Made by a program: the position numbers and the translations under genes
Shown: positions 27,856-37,164 of the stretch, in pieces
Layout of the letters: every line of letters starts with the position of its first letter
How positions within the stretch are numbered: the first letter of the stretch is position 1
The notes under the pieces: generated by a model
What the model was told of the DNA's origin: nothing
Database searches by the model: none
The model's input: the letters and a program-made list of their open reading frames with translations, nothing else
Assembly: GCF_022844445.1 (NCBI RefSeq)
Contig: NZ_JALHLS010000004.1
Location: 184,288 to 248,287, forward strand
DNA from: Hyphomonas sp.
GTDB lineage: Bacteria > Pseudomonadota > Alphaproteobacteria > Caulobacterales > Hyphomonadaceae
DNA: 64,000 bases
Direction: 5' to 3'

Positions 27856-28730
27856 CAGCGTTTCTCCCCTGCTTCGGTTCCGGTCCGCGCAATCGGCGCC
27901 GACACTTCCACATCGCTCTCGCCATTGATCACGCGTACGGTTGTGTTGACCGGCGCGCGGCGGACAGTGGCCGGCTGCACGACGCGTTTAACATCTACCG
28001 GCTTCGGGGGCGTGATGGCAGCCACCATCGCTTCCTCGTCGCGGCTGATCAGCGCCAGCCCCAGCGATGCCCGCTGGCTCGCCGCGCCCAGCAACAGCGC
28101 ATCGTCCGGCGTCACCTCCAGGGTCACCGTCTGCGACGGTTTGGCCCCCTCAAGGTTCGCGTCGAAACTCTGGTCCACTGCCAGTACTTTCACATGCCGA
28201 AGCACCGGCCGCGCCAGGATGTTTGCCGAAACGCGCGAGCCTTCCGGGCGCCCGCCGGCATCCTCCAGCTCCATGAACTCATTCACGTCCACCCGGTCGC
28301 CCGGCAGCACGAAGCCGGACACGCCGGTATCGTTGCGTACGACGATTGAAACCGCCCGCATGCCGGGCGTTATCGCCGCCGCAAGCGTCAGCACGGAGCC
28401 TGTCGTGTCGATCTTCGGCAGCAGCAGCGGCTCGCCGGGCACCATCAGGCCGCGGGAATAGGCCTTCGGGCCCAGTTCGCTGACATTCTTCAGCGCGCCT
28501 TCCGGTACGGCCCGCTCCGGCCATTCCACTTCCTTGACGAATTGCGGATCGATGATTGCGCCCGGTTCCACGGTCGATGTCATCACCAGCACTTTCGTCA
28601 TCGCAATGGCAGGGGTGGCATTCGCCTGTGCATCCGGCGTCTCGCCGGACAGGAATGCCCTTCCGAAAAAGATAGCGCCGGCGCCAAGTGCGACAGAGAC
28701 GCCGAGACTGATCAGCGGTGCAGCTTTCAT
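27855..28730 (-). CDS. cpaB: Flp pilus assembly protein CpaB (RcpC)
   Basis: A 291-residue periplasmic protein with an N-terminal TM anchor (LISLGVSVALGAGAIFFG), a SAF/antifreeze-like domain (VEPGAIIDPQFVKEVEWP and GEPLLLPKI) and the RcpC beta domain with VLPGDRVDVNEF. It probably helps the CpaC secretin assemble. It is the first gene of the seven-gene leftward operon. The 205 nt upstream hold the promoter region, but no clear -35/-10 pair could be defended. Confidence 0.94.
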   Translation of the reverse strand: MKAAPLISLGVSVALGAGAIFFGRAFLSGETPDAQANATPAIAMTKVLVMTSTVEPGAIIDPQFVKEVEWPERAVPEGALKNVSELGPKAYSRGLMVPGEPLLLPKIDTTGSVLTLAAAITPGMRAVSIVVRNDTGVSGFVLPGDRVDVNEFMELEDAGGRPEGSRVSANILARPVLRHVKVLAVDQSFDANLEGAKPSQTVTLEVTPDDALLLGAASQRASLGLALISRDEEAMVAAITPPKPVDVKRVVQPATVRRAPVNTTVRVINGESDVEVSAPIARTGTEAGEKR

Positions 28731-28935
28731 TCTGGTTGCCCTCGTGCGGACAGCATTCGGCTGTCTTCAGCATTCAGGCTTAACGCGCGGGTGATAAAGC
28801 GGCTTGAAAGAAGGCAGGCGAATCTCGTCCGGGGACGGAACATGCCGTTAACCAAACAGAAAGGCGGGCTTTCGGCATGGTTTATATTGTCTTTCGAATC
28901 CCTCCGCCCTGCTGGCGCTACCGCAGGTCCGGCGA

Positions 28936-29640
28936 TCAGGCATGAAAGAACAGATCCGGCTCCCCCGCTCTCAGCAGCACGGCGGTCATTCGCCCGCCGT
29001 AAACAGCACCGGTATCAATGTTAAGCCTTCGCCCGCCCTCGTCCGTCTCCGGGAAGCTGTCGCGCGTTGGTGTATGCCCGTGAACAACGCGCCGGCGCTC
29101 CAGCGCAGGCGCGGTCCAGCAGCGCGGATCAAGGAACTCTCGCCGCCGCGTCCACATGTGCACTTTTTCTCCGCAGGCCGGAAACCTGTCAGGGTCAATA
29201 CCGGCATGCACAAACACCAGCCCCGCCGCGTCTGCCTCGTGCAGCGTCGGCAGCGATCTCAGCCAGGCGAGGTGTCGTTCCAGCACGCGCAGCGGCTTGC
29301 CGTCATAGCTCGCCAGCGTTTCCTCGCCGCCATTGCCCACCCACTGGAGCCAGGCAGAGGAGCCCGCATCGAACGCGTCATGCGCCTCGATCATCATCTG
29401 CTCGTGGTTCCCGCGCAGCGTCACCGGCTGCAGAGAGCGCCCCGCCTCAAACTCCATCAGGTAGTCCACCACGCCGCAGGAGTCCGGCCCCCGGTCGATC
29501 AGGTCGCCCAGGTGCACGAACTGCACGGGCCGCTTCGGAAACACGTCGCGCACATAGCCCAGCACCTGCCTGTGCAGATCCTTCAGCCGCTCCAGTTCGC
29601 CGTGAATGTCGCCAATGGCGCAGTAAATCATGTCGTTCAT
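28936..29640 (-). CDS. Metallophosphoesterase, PPP-type serine/threonine phosphatase
   Basis: A 234-residue PPP-family phosphatase with the three metal motifs GDIHG, GDLIDRG and GNHE near the N-terminus, and late histidines in FVHAGID and VHGHTP. Bacterial members dephosphorylate phosphoproteins or act as Ap4A-type hydrolases. The start is either MNDMIY at 29640 or the ATG three codons in. It lies between cpaB and a threonine dehydratase, with all three genes on the minus strand, but gaps of 205 and 43 nt make operon membership with cpaB unlikely. Confidence 0.9.
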   Translation of the reverse strand: MNDMIYCAIGDIHGELERLKDLHRQVLGYVRDVFPKRPVQFVHLGDLIDRGPDSCGVVDYLMEFEAGRSLQPVTLRGNHEQMMIEAHDAFDAGSSAWLQWVGNGGEETLASYDGKPLRVLERHLAWLRSLPTLHEADAAGLVFVHAGIDPDRFPACGEKVHMWTRRREFLDPRCWTAPALERRRVVHGHTPTRDSFPETDEGGRRLNIDTGAVYGGRMTAVLLRAGEPDLFFHA

Positions 29641-29683
29641 CTCACTTGTCTATAGCGTGAAGCGGGCCTTTTTCGGGCCAGGC

Positions 29684-30679
29684 TCAACTGCGATGCGTGA
29701 TGATCTTCGCAAAATCCGCCGGGTCGACATTGCCGCCAGTCACCAGCACGCCCACGCGCTTGCCCTTCAAGGCCTCCGGCAACCGGGCTACAGCCGCTGC
29801 CAACGCCGCTGCCCCGCCGGGCTCGGATACGATCCTCAGCCGGTCGAACGCCAGCCGCACCGCGCCGCGCACATCGTCATCGCTGACGCGCAGCCCGCCC
29901 GCAAACAGGCGCTTGCCAATCGCGAAGGTCAGCTGGCCCGGCTGCGGCGTCAGGATCGCATCGCAGATCGAGCGGGTACCCGGCGCATTGGCCTGGATCG
30001 TCCCGGCCTCCAGCGAACGCGCCCAGTCGTCATGTGCCTCTGGCTCCGCTGTCCATATCTGCGTCGCTGGCGACAACTTCTCGAAGGCCAATGCCACCCC
30101 GGAAATCAGCCCGCCGCCGCCCGTGCAGCAGATCAGCGCGTCCAGCGTCTCGCCCGCCGCCTCCATCTGCCTTGCAAACTCCAGCCCCGCCGTGCCCTGC
30201 CCGGCAATAATGTGCGGATCGTCATAGCTCGGCACCACCACCGCGCTACGCTCCGTCGCCAGCCGGTTGCTGATCTCCTCGCGGCTCTCCGTGTCGCGGT
30301 TGAACAGCACCACTTCGCCGCCATCCGCCTTCACGCCTGCAATCTTCACCAGCGGCGCATCTGCGGGCATCACGATCACCGCCGGCATGCCCATTAGACG
30401 CGCCGCCCGGGCCACGCCCTGCGCATGGTTGCCGGACGAAAACGCCACTACGCCCGTCTTGCGCTGCTCAGCCGTCAGCTGCGCCAGCCGGTTCGTCGCC
30501 CCGCGCATCTTGAAGCTGCCCGTCACCTGCAGGCATTCCGCCTTCACGAAGATCCGAGCGCCTGCCGCTGCATCAATCACGTCATGGGTCAGTACCGGCG
30601 TCTCGCGCACGTATCCGCGAACGCGCCCGGCAGCGGCGAGCACATCCTCAAATCCGGGAAGGGAAATCGTCTTGGTCAT
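29684..30679 (-). CDS. Threonine/serine dehydratase, PLP-dependent (ilvA/tdcB-like)
   Basis: A 331-residue fold-type II PLP enzyme that deaminates Thr or Ser. The PLP lysine is in GSFKMRGA, the substrate loop is SSGNHAQGVA and the phosphate-binding glycines are CTGGGGLISG. There is no C-terminal ACT domain, so it lacks allosteric isoleucine control and resembles catabolic dehydratases or serine racemases. Length fits that group. The start at 30679 precedes a normal N-terminal helix. The direction of the physiological reaction is not settled by sequence. Confidence 0.9.
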   Translation of the reverse strand: MTKTISLPGFEDVLAAAGRVRGYVRETPVLTHDVIDAAAGARIFVKAECLQVTGSFKMRGATNRLAQLTAEQRKTGVVAFSSGNHAQGVARAARLMGMPAVIVMPADAPLVKIAGVKADGGEVVLFNRDTESREEISNRLATERSAVVVPSYDDPHIIAGQGTAGLEFARQMEAAGETLDALICCTGGGGLISGVALAFEKLSPATQIWTAEPEAHDDWARSLEAGTIQANAPGTRSICDAILTPQPGQLTFAIGKRLFAGGLRVSDDDVRGAVRLAFDRLRIVSEPGGAAALAAAVARLPEALKGKRVGVLVTGGNVDPADFAKIITHRS

Positions 30680-30759
30680 CCGGGCCAGTTACTCCCGCCG
30701 GCCCGGCGGCACAATCGCAAAAAAGCCCCGGCCGCCAGCGCGCCGCGGCCAAAAGAAAA

Positions 30760-30783
30760 GCGGCCACCCTTTCGGGCAGCCGC
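30760..30783 (-). terminator. Rho-independent terminator
   Basis: Read leftwards, GCGGC and GCCGC arms enclose an inner GCCC-GAAA-GGGT hairpin, followed by TTTTCTTTT. It lies 38 nt after the stop of the small acidic protein gene and isolates it from the threonine dehydratase. Confidence 0.75.
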
Positions 30784-30821
30784 AGACATCAGGTCTTGTT
30801 ATATGGAGGAAAAAGCCCGGA

Positions 30822-31157
30822 TCAGGCGGCTTCGCTCAGGCCGTCTTCCGACGACTCGTAAAGCTCGCCATGGACCACTTCGCCCGGCTCAGCCGCGAGG
30901 CGGGCGATGATGCTCTTGGCTTCTGCTTCGCCTTCGGCATCTTCCCATTCCATCTGCGAGGCTTCGCAGAGCCACTCGACGTCGGCAATTGCATAACCCT
31001 GCTCTTCGAAGTCGGCTTCGATTTTCGCCATTGCGTCATCGTCGCTGGCGGCGTTCACGCCTACGATCATGAAGGCGCGCTCCATGCCGGCCAAGGCGCC
31101 ATCGCTGCCTTCACCGCAGAGGATTTCGCAAGAAACGAGGTAAGCAGTTTGCGACAT
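30822..31157 (-). CDS. Small highly acidic protein, unknown function
   Basis: A 111-residue protein that I do not recognise. It is strongly acidic with many Glu and Asp residues and few basic ones, and starts MSQTAYLVSCEILCGEGSDG. The start at 31157 has GGAGAAAG upstream. Two cysteines sit near the N-terminus. A clear terminator follows, so it is probably monocistronic. The acidity and lack of signal or membrane segments suggest a cytoplasmic binding protein, such as a DNA mimic or a metal or calcium binder, but none of these has direct support. The 270 nt upstream hold a possible CtrA-like box. Confidence 0.7.
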   Translation of the reverse strand: MSQTAYLVSCEILCGEGSDGALAGMERAFMIVGVNAASDDDAMAKIEADFEEQGYAIADVEWLCEASQMEWEDAEGEAEAKSIIARLAAEPGEVVHGELYESSEDGLSEAA

Positions 31158-31347
31158 GATCTTTCTCCATAGATGTTCGCGGGGAGCTGACCCTCTGCGC
31201 GGATCCCGGCGGGAACCTGCCAGCGGGCAAGCGGTAACTTTCACAGGAAGCGCAATAGCTTGGGCGAACTGGCTCGACGTCCCCGTCAGGCCACTCGTTT
31301 GCGTGCGCTACAAGCTTCTTGCTCACCGCAAAATTCGCAGGAGAAAC

Positions 31348-31362
31348 TTAACGAGCCGCTAA
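31348..31362. promoter_or_regulatory. Candidate CtrA-like box
   Basis: TTAA-N7-CTAA matches the alphaproteobacterial CtrA consensus TTAA-N7-TTAA at seven of eight fixed positions. It lies 190 nt upstream of the acidic-protein start. A single weak match has many chance occurrences, so this is only a candidate. Confidence 0.25.
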
Positions 31363-31429
31363 CCGTTTGGGCCAGGCTACAGGAAATACGGCCCATCCGA
31401 GCGGAAAAGTCTTAACATCGCCCGCCGGG

Positions 31430-32302
31430 TCAGAGTTTTCCGGCCGCCTGTTTCACGAGGTCGCGCGCGAAGTCTGCCGTGTCCGGATTGTCGAGCGCGT
31501 GGGCGAGCACGGCCTCGAAATACCCGGTCTTGTTGCCGCAATCATGGACGGAGCCTTCGAACTCGTAGGCATAGAAGTCCTGCAGCTCCATCAGGCGCGC
31601 CATGGCGTCTGTCAGCTGGATCTCGCCGCCGGCGCCAGCGCCCTGCTTTGCGAGGAGTTCGAAGATTTCCGGCTGCAGAATATAGCGTCCAGTGATCGCC
31701 AGGTTCGAAGGCGCGCTCTCGCGCGGCGGCTTCTCGACCATGCCGGACATCGCAATCAGGCGGCCATCGCGCGACTTCGGCGCAATCACGCCATAGGACG
31801 ACACGCGCTCAACCGGCACGGGATCGACCGCGATGATGTTGCCGCCGACCTTGTCAAACGCATCGACCATCTGTTTCAGGCTCGAAGGCTTGCCCTTCAC
31901 GATCACGTCCGGAAGCAGCACCGCGAACGGCTCGTTGCCGATCACGTCGCGCGCGCACCAGACCGCATGGCCAAGGCCTAACGGGGCCTGCTGGCGAACG
32001 AAGCTGGCTGAGCCCGCCGGGAGGCGCGAGGCCTCGACCGCGGCCAGGATGTCCGCCTTGTTCTTGGCTTTCAGCTGCGCTTCAAGCTCATAGGCATGGT
32101 CGAAATAGTCCTCGATTGCGCCCTTGCCTCGGCCAGTCACGAAGATGATGTGCTCGATGCCGGCCTCCAGGGCTTCGTCGACCACATACTGGATCACCGG
32201 CCGGTCCACGACTGGCAGCAGCTCCTTCGGGATGGCCTTGGTTGCCGGCAAGACCCGTGTGCCAAGTCCGGCCACAGGCAAGACGGCTTTCCTGATACGC
32301 AT
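31430..32302 (-). CDS. galU: UTP-glucose-1-phosphate uridylyltransferase
   Basis: A 290-residue nucleotidyltransferase that makes UDP-glucose for envelope polysaccharides and glycolipids. The signature loop PVAGLGTRVLPATKAIPKELLP opens the protein; VTGRGKGAIEDYFD follows, and the LLPDVIV motif carries the metal aspartate. Length is standard. It lies upstream of the acidic-protein gene with a 272-nt gap, so they are likely separate units. Confidence 0.95.
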   Translation of the reverse strand: MRIRKAVLPVAGLGTRVLPATKAIPKELLPVVDRPVIQYVVDEALEAGIEHIIFVTGRGKGAIEDYFDHAYELEAQLKAKNKADILAAVEASRLPAGSASFVRQQAPLGLGHAVWCARDVIGNEPFAVLLPDVIVKGKPSSLKQMVDAFDKVGGNIIAVDPVPVERVSSYGVIAPKSRDGRLIAMSGMVEKPPRESAPSNLAITGRYILQPEIFELLAKQGAGAGGEIQLTDAMARLMELQDFYAYEFEGSVHDCGNKTGYFEAVLAHALDNPDTADFARDLVKQAAGKL

Positions 32303-32378
32303 AAAACAGCTCCTGAAACGGAATGGCCCGCGGGAGGCCTGTTAACGCTAAAGCAAACGGCAAGCCAGTCCGGCGCGC

Positions 32379-32627
32379 TCAGATGCCCGCGTTCAGTATC
32401 AGCCCGGCCAGCCAAAGCGACAGGATCGCGGTCAGCACGAGGCCGGCCGAGTGCCAGACCCACCGGCGGGCAGCCGGACGCGACAGCTCGCGCACCAGAC
32501 GGCCCTGAAGTGCCCGTGCCGGCGATGGGTACGCCGGGGCCGAGGCCGGCGCTTCCGCCACGCCAGGCTCAGCCGCAGGGCGCTCGGCGCTGGGTTGGGT
32601 TTCGGTATGTTTCGGATTGGCCTGCAT
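32379..32627 (-). CDS. Small Pro/Ala-rich protein with one C-terminal TM segment
   Basis: An 82-residue protein of unknown function. The first half is low-complexity (Pro, Ala, Glu), then a basic stretch ALQGRLVRELSRPAARRW leads into a single membrane helix (about residues 60-80) that ends the protein. The basic residues before the helix predict the N-terminus in the cytoplasm. No strong ribosome-binding site is visible, which lowers confidence. It sits between galU and btuD. Confidence 0.5.
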   Translation of the reverse strand: MQANPKHTETQPSAERPAAEPGVAEAPASAPAYPSPARALQGRLVRELSRPAARRWVWHSAGLVLTAILSLWLAGLILNAGI

Positions 32628-32684
32628 GTGCGGGAAAACCTTGTGATCAGGCCCATCCTTAGCCCAACCATTCCTAAACCTTGA

Positions 32685-33437
32685 CTAACGCGGCTTGCGA
32701 ATAAGCGCCCCGCCTGTCCCGCGCTGCACCCCGAAGACCCGGCCAAGCACGTCCGCCGAAAGCGCCGCCTCGGGCGCCCCGTCGGCGACCAGCCGGCCGG
32801 CCTCCAAAACGATCACCCGGCGGCAATACCGAGCCGCCAGCTCCAGGTCATGCAGCACCACCAGCACTGTCCGCCCCGCCGCCGCCTCCGCCGCCAGCGT
32901 CTCCATCAGGGAGAGCTGGTGCGCGATATCCAGCGCCGCGCAGGGCTCATCCAGCAGCAGTACAGGCGCCGGGCTCGCCAGCAGCCGCGCCAAGTGCACA
33001 CGCGCCTGTTCCCCGCCCGACAGCGCCTGAAAAGGCCGACCTGCCAGATGCGCGGCATCTGCCTTCCCCAGCGCCGCATCCACCGCCCCGCGGCCCTCGG
33101 CCCCCATCCGGTCATAGGCCTCCGGCGCTTCGGCAAACCGGCCGAGCGCGACGACATCCTCGACCCGCAGGTTCCATGCAACGGGCCGCGCCTGCGCCAG
33201 CCAGGCGAGCCGCCGCGCCCGCGCCGGTGCGCTCAGCGCGCCTGCGTCCTCGCCGCCGATCCGGACGTTGCCCGCCTCGACCGGCGCCACGCCTGCCATA
33301 GCCTTCAGCGCCGTGCTCTTGCCCGCGCCGTTCGGTCCGGTCAGCGCTGCAAACGCGCCCGCCTCCAGCGCGAAGGATACCTCCTCAACCACCCGCCGCC
33401 CGGCCAGAGAGACCGACAGTCCGTCCACGGAGATCAT
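32685..33437 (-). CDS. btuD: Vitamin B12 ABC transporter ATPase BtuD
   Basis: A 250-residue ABC ATPase. Walker A is [10 protein letters not shown], the signature motif is LSGGEQ and Walker B is [12 protein letters not shown]. The first codon overlaps the btuC stop by 4 nt. It belongs to the siderophore/haem/B12 class; the B12 assignment comes from the riboswitch-controlled operon and its partners. It is the last gene of the btuBFCD operon. It could equally transport a related cobamide precursor. Confidence 0.9.
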   Translation of the reverse strand: MISVDGLSVSLAGRRVVEEVSFALEAGAFAALTGPNGAGKSTALKAMAGVAPVEAGNVRIGGEDAGALSAPARARRLAWLAQARPVAWNLRVEDVVALGRFAEAPEAYDRMGAEGRGAVDAALGKADAAHLAGRPFQALSGGEQARVHLARLLASPAPVLLLDEPCAALDIAHQLSLMETLAAEAAAGRTVLVVLHDLELAARYCRRVIVLEAGRLVADGAPEAALSADVLGRVFGVQRGTGGALIRKPR

Positions 33438-34417
33438 GATGATGATCTCCCGAGCCGCGCCGCAATCCAGATAAAAACCGGCCCACCCGCCAGCGCCGCC
33501 GCCACACCCAGCCTAAGTTCCTGCTGGAACGGCAGCACGCGGATCGCAATGTCGGCCGCCAGCAGGATGATGCCCGCAAACAGCGCCGACGGCACGAGTA
33601 GCCGCTGAGGATCATGCTGCACCAGCGGGCGCATCACGTGCGGCGCCACGATGCCGACGAACCCGATCGCACCGGCCGTCGCGACGCCCGCCCCCGCCAG
33701 CAGCGACGTGCCGCCGATTACCAGCAGGCGCGTCCGCTTCGGGTCCGCCCCGAGGCTCGCCGCCGTCTCCTCGCCGAGGCTCAGCGCCCTCAGGCCCGGC
33801 CCCGCCACCAGCACAAGCGCCGCGCCGACCATCAGCGCCGGCGCTGTCAGCACAAGATCCGCCCAAGAACGGTTCGCCACCGAACCCATCATCCAGTTGA
33901 CGAGATCCGACAGGCTGTAAGGGTTCGGCGCCATGTTCAGCGCCAGCGACATCAGCGCGCCGGCAAAGCTCGACAGGCCGATGCCGATCAGCAGCAGCGT
34001 CACACTGCCCGCCCCGCGCATCGCCGCGAAGGCCAGCAACACGGTCGCCACGGCCGCGCCGAGGATCGCGGCCGCCGGTACCGCAAAGCTGCTCACCGCG
34101 GCAAAGCCGAAGAAGATCGCAATCACCGCGCCAAGCGCCGAAAAGGCAGAAACACCCAGCACGCCAGGCTCCGCCAGCGGGTTCTGCAGCAGGCCCTGCA
34201 GTCCTGCCCCCGCCAACCCCAGCGCCGCGCCCACGGCGAACGCCGCTGCCGCGCGCGGCAGTCGGATTTCCCAGAGGATCGTTCGCGTTGCCGCATCGCC
34301 CTGCCCGGCAAGCGCTGTCAGACTGTCCGCCAGAGAGATCGGCGCGGTGCCTACCAGCGCAGAGCCCGCAAGCAGCGCGACTGCTGTCAACACAAGGATG
34401 ACCGTCAGCCGGCTCAT
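33434..34417 (-). CDS. btuC: Vitamin B12 ABC transporter permease BtuC
   Basis: A 327-residue FecCD-type permease with about ten hydrophobic segments. Family signatures include [42 protein letters not shown] and the coupling loop [15 protein letters not shown]. It overlaps btuF (34414-34417) and btuD (33434-33437) by 4 nt each, an ATGA arrangement expected for coupled translation of complex subunits. It would form the BtuC2D2 channel in the inner membrane. Confidence 0.92.
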   Translation of the reverse strand: MSRLTVILVLTAVALLAGSALVGTAPISLADSLTALAGQGDAATRTILWEIRLPRAAAAFAVGAALGLAGAGLQGLLQNPLAEPGVLGVSAFSALGAVIAIFFGFAAVSSFAVPAAAILGAAVATVLLAFAAMRGAGSVTLLLIGIGLSSFAGALMSLALNMAPNPYSLSDLVNWMMGSVANRSWADLVLTAPALMVGAALVLVAGPGLRALSLGEETAASLGADPKRTRLLVIGGTSLLAGAGVATAGAIGFVGIVAPHVMRPLVQHDPQRLLVPSALFAGIILLAADIAIRVLPFQQELRLGVAAALAGGPVFIWIAARLGRSSS

Positions 34418-35202
34418 TTCAGCGCCCGCGCCAAATCGCCCGCCTCGTCCGCCACCAGCCAGGCGGGGCAGGACACGCGCGACTCGTCCAACGCGATCAC
34501 CTCCGCCCCAGCCATCAGTCGCTGCATCACCGGATGGCGCGACACCGACCAGCGGTCCGTCGCGTCATCGTCAAATCCGAAGAACGCGGTCAGCATCAGC
34601 GACGGCGGCGCCAGCACCAGCTGCTCCAGCGGCAGGTCCGTCCAGCCCTCGTGCGGATTGGCATTTGCAAGGCCCGCGCGCTGCATGATCGACTCGATCA
34701 TTGTGCCCTTGCCTGCGCTCACGCCGCCCGGCGTCACATAGAGCGCTGCACGCCCCGTCTTCGGCGCCGGCTCCGGCCTCGCAGCAATCAGCGCCTCGGC
34801 CCGCGCGCCTTGCCCGAGCGCCGCCGCCACGCTGCGCAGTATTTCCGCCGTACCCTGAACATCATCGGCGTAGCCGATCTGCACGGTGCCGATCCCGAAC
34901 CGCTCGTAGAAAGCCAGCGCCCGCGAGTCCCCGCCAAAGCTGCGCACCACAAGGTCGGGCTTTAGCGCGATCACATCCTCGGCCGCCGCACGCACCTTCG
35001 GAATGCCCGCCGCCTTTCCCCGCAGATGACTGAACCGGCGCTCGGCATCCTTTGAAACGGCAAGGATCTGTTCCCGGTCGGCCAGGGCCAGCACGAACTG
35101 ATCCGCGCAAAAATCAAGAGAAACAATCGAAGGCCGGACCGGCTCCGCTTGCGCGAAACCGGCCACTACCAGCAGGCAAAAGGCGGAAAGCCCCGTCTTC
35201 AC
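34414..35202 (-). CDS. btuF: Vitamin B12-binding periplasmic protein BtuF
   Basis: A 262-residue class III substrate-binding protein with a Sec signal peptide (cleavage near AQA-EP). IVSLDFCADQFVLAL and ALKPDLVVRSF are typical of the helical-backbone FepB/BtuF group, followed by the C-terminal lobe. It binds cobalamin in the periplasm and delivers it to BtuCD. It overlaps the btuB stop by 4 nt (35199-35202). Ligand specificity is inferred from the cobalamin riboswitch. Confidence 0.88.
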   Translation of the reverse strand: MKTGLSAFCLLVVAGFAQAEPVRPSIVSLDFCADQFVLALADREQILAVSKDAERRFSHLRGKAAGIPKVRAAAEDVIALKPDLVVRSFGGDSRALAFYERFGIGTVQIGYADDVQGTAEILRSVAAALGQGARAEALIAARPEPAPKTGRAALYVTPGGVSAGKGTMIESIMQRAGLANANPHEGWTDLPLEQLVLAPPSLMLTAFFGFDDDATDRWSVSRHPVMQRLMAGAEVIALDESRVSCPAWLVADEAGDLARALK

Positions 35203-37046
35203 TTCAGTTTCAACCCCACAAATACGCCCGCACCCGGCCCATTGTAGCCGAACACGTCAGTCGCCGTCTCGTCCAGAAGGTTCTCGCCGCGCAGGGTCAC
35301 CGCAATACGGTCCGTGAGCGGATATTCCGCGGTGAGGGCGGCCAGCGTATAGGCTTCCAGCGAGACGAGACGCGAAGGGAACGGACCGAAGTCGAAGTCG
35401 CCCTGCTCTCCCACATGGTCGAGCGCGAGGCTGAGCCGCAGGCCGTCTTTCCGCACCTGCCAGTCCGCCGACAGCGACGCCGTCATCTCCGGCACACGGA
35501 TCTCGTCATCCCCCGCATCGTTCTTCGAATCGAAGACTGTCGCTTGTCCAGCCAGCGAAAGGCTCGCCAGCGCCTGCCAGCGGCCTGCCAGCTCCACGCC
35601 GCTCCGGTCACTTTTGCCCGCGCGATTCAGCGCCGTCGAGGTAAAGCCCACGAAAGCGGTGTAAATCTCGTTCTCGAGATTGGCGTCGAAGTAGGTCGCC
35701 GACCAGCTGATATCGCCCAGTTCCTGTTCCCAGCCGATATCCCAACTCTCGGACTCCTCCGGCTTCAGGTCCGGATTTCCGATGAAGCTGCCGGTGAAGA
35801 AGCCGTAAAGCTCCGTGAACGTCGGGTTCTTGATACCGGTCCCGATCGAGCCGCGAAGGCGTCCGCCCACGCTGTCCACCGCATAGCCCGCGCCGAGGCG
35901 CCAGGTCGTCGCGTTATCGAAGCGGCCCTTATTGTCGTCATGACGCACCGAAGCCGCGAGGTCGAGCGACCCGGCCGCCAGCCGGTACTCGCCCGCATAG
36001 GATAGCGACTCGAACGCCTCGTCCGCATCCGTCGCCCCGCCATATTGCACGTCCGAGCGGTCATATGTCTCGCGCTCATAGTCCACGAGGCCGGTCAGTT
36101 TGTGCCCACCCGCCGTATAGTTCGGTGACCAGCTCGCCTTCGTGCGCTGCCCCTTCGCTGTGTCGGTGATCGCGCCATCCGCGAAATTGTCCCGGTCCAC
36201 TTCGTTGAAGCTCGCGCGCAACACATGGTCCAGTGGACCGAGCGTTCCGGTCAGCGCCGCGCCGACAAGGCGCTGACCGGCTTGCGTGCGCCGGTCCTCA
36301 TCGTTCAGCAGGCCGTCGAAGTCGGTATCGGAATCGAACTCCGAATCCGCCTTGCGGGCAAGGCCGACGAGCCAGAGCGACCAGTCCGCACCCAGAGCAA
36401 ACTCGCCGGTCACCAGTCCGTTCAGCGCTTCCGATCCGTCCTTCTCCCCGCCCGTACCGGCGGCGTCCACGCCGGCCGTCGACAGGCCGGAAATTGCCGC
36501 ACCGAATGTCTCGCCGCTCCAGCCCAGCGCGCCCTGCGCCGTGCCGAAACTGCCGCCCTCGGCAAAACCGGTGAAACCCGCCCCGCGCGCCGCCGACAGC
36601 GACACCACGCCGCCGACCGCGTCCGATCCGTGGATCGAGGACGCCGCGCCGCGCAGTACTTCGATCCGCCCCACGGGCAGCGCCGACAGCAGGCCGAAAT
36701 CCGTTTCACCGTTCACCGGGTCCGACACCTCGATGCCTTCAAACAGAACCAGCGTATGGTTCGCCTCTGCGCCGCGCAGGCGCACCTGCGTCAGGCCGCC
36801 AAGGCTGCCCGAGCGCGACACCGCCGCACCGGGTACCGCGCGCAGCTGGTCCGCCGGGTTCGGCGAAAGACGCACGGCCAGGTCCTCTTCCGTCAGTACA
36901 GAGACGGATGTCGTCGCGCGGTCCGGCTCCACGGCGCGCAGCCCGGTCACTTCGACCGGGTCCAGCACGCGCGCTTCTTCCGCGAGGGCAAGGGATGTGT
37001 TGAAGGCCAGCGCCGAAACGCTGACCAAGGTCAGTCTGAGGATCAT
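35199..37046 (-). CDS. btuB: TonB-dependent vitamin B12 receptor BtuB
   Basis: A 615-residue outer-membrane receptor. The signal peptide is followed by a Ton-box-like VLDPVEVTG stretch and the plug domain (about 45-150; SVLTEEDLAV, DQLRAVPGAAVS, RLRGAEANHTLVLFEGIEV, RIEVLRGAASS). The rest is a 22-strand barrel type ending in the strand VFVGLKLK. The start at 37046 has AAGGAG 8 nt upstream; an in-frame ATG 90 nt earlier lies in the riboswitch leader and is rejected. It is the first gene after the riboswitch. Confidence 0.92.
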   Translation of the reverse strand: MILRLTLVSVSALAFNTSLALAEEARVLDPVEVTGLRAVEPDRATTSVSVLTEEDLAVRLSPNPADQLRAVPGAAVSRSGSLGGLTQVRLRGAEANHTLVLFEGIEVSDPVNGETDFGLLSALPVGRIEVLRGAASSIHGSDAVGGVVSLSAARGAGFTGFAEGGSFGTAQGALGWSGETFGAAISGLSTAGVDAAGTGGEKDGSEALNGLVTGEFALGADWSLWLVGLARKADSEFDSDTDFDGLLNDEDRRTQAGQRLVGAALTGTLGPLDHVLRASFNEVDRDNFADGAITDTAKGQRTKASWSPNYTAGGHKLTGLVDYERETYDRSDVQYGGATDADEAFESLSYAGEYRLAAGSLDLAASVRHDDNKGRFDNATTWRLGAGYAVDSVGGRLRGSIGTGIKNPTFTELYGFFTGSFIGNPDLKPEESESWDIGWEQELGDISWSATYFDANLENEIYTAFVGFTSTALNRAGKSDRSGVELAGRWQALASLSLAGQATVFDSKNDAGDDEIRVPEMTASLSADWQVRKDGLRLSLALDHVGEQGDFDFGPFPSRLVSLEAYTLAALTAEYPLTDRIAVTLRGENLLDETATDVFGYNGPGAGVFVGLKLK

Positions 37047-37164
37047 GTCCACAGCTCCTTCAAATGCCGGAAGCACACGCTCCGCGGCGGGTTCATGACA
37101 TGTCGCATGAACGGAAGGTCGCCTTCCGCAGCCCAACGCCTGGTCCCGGGCGGGGAGCTCACGA

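Noticed and set aside
35199..37136. Longer btuB start at 37136
   Set aside because: The extra 30 residues lie in the riboswitch leader and hide the signal peptide; the ATG at 37046 has AAGGAG at proper spacing.
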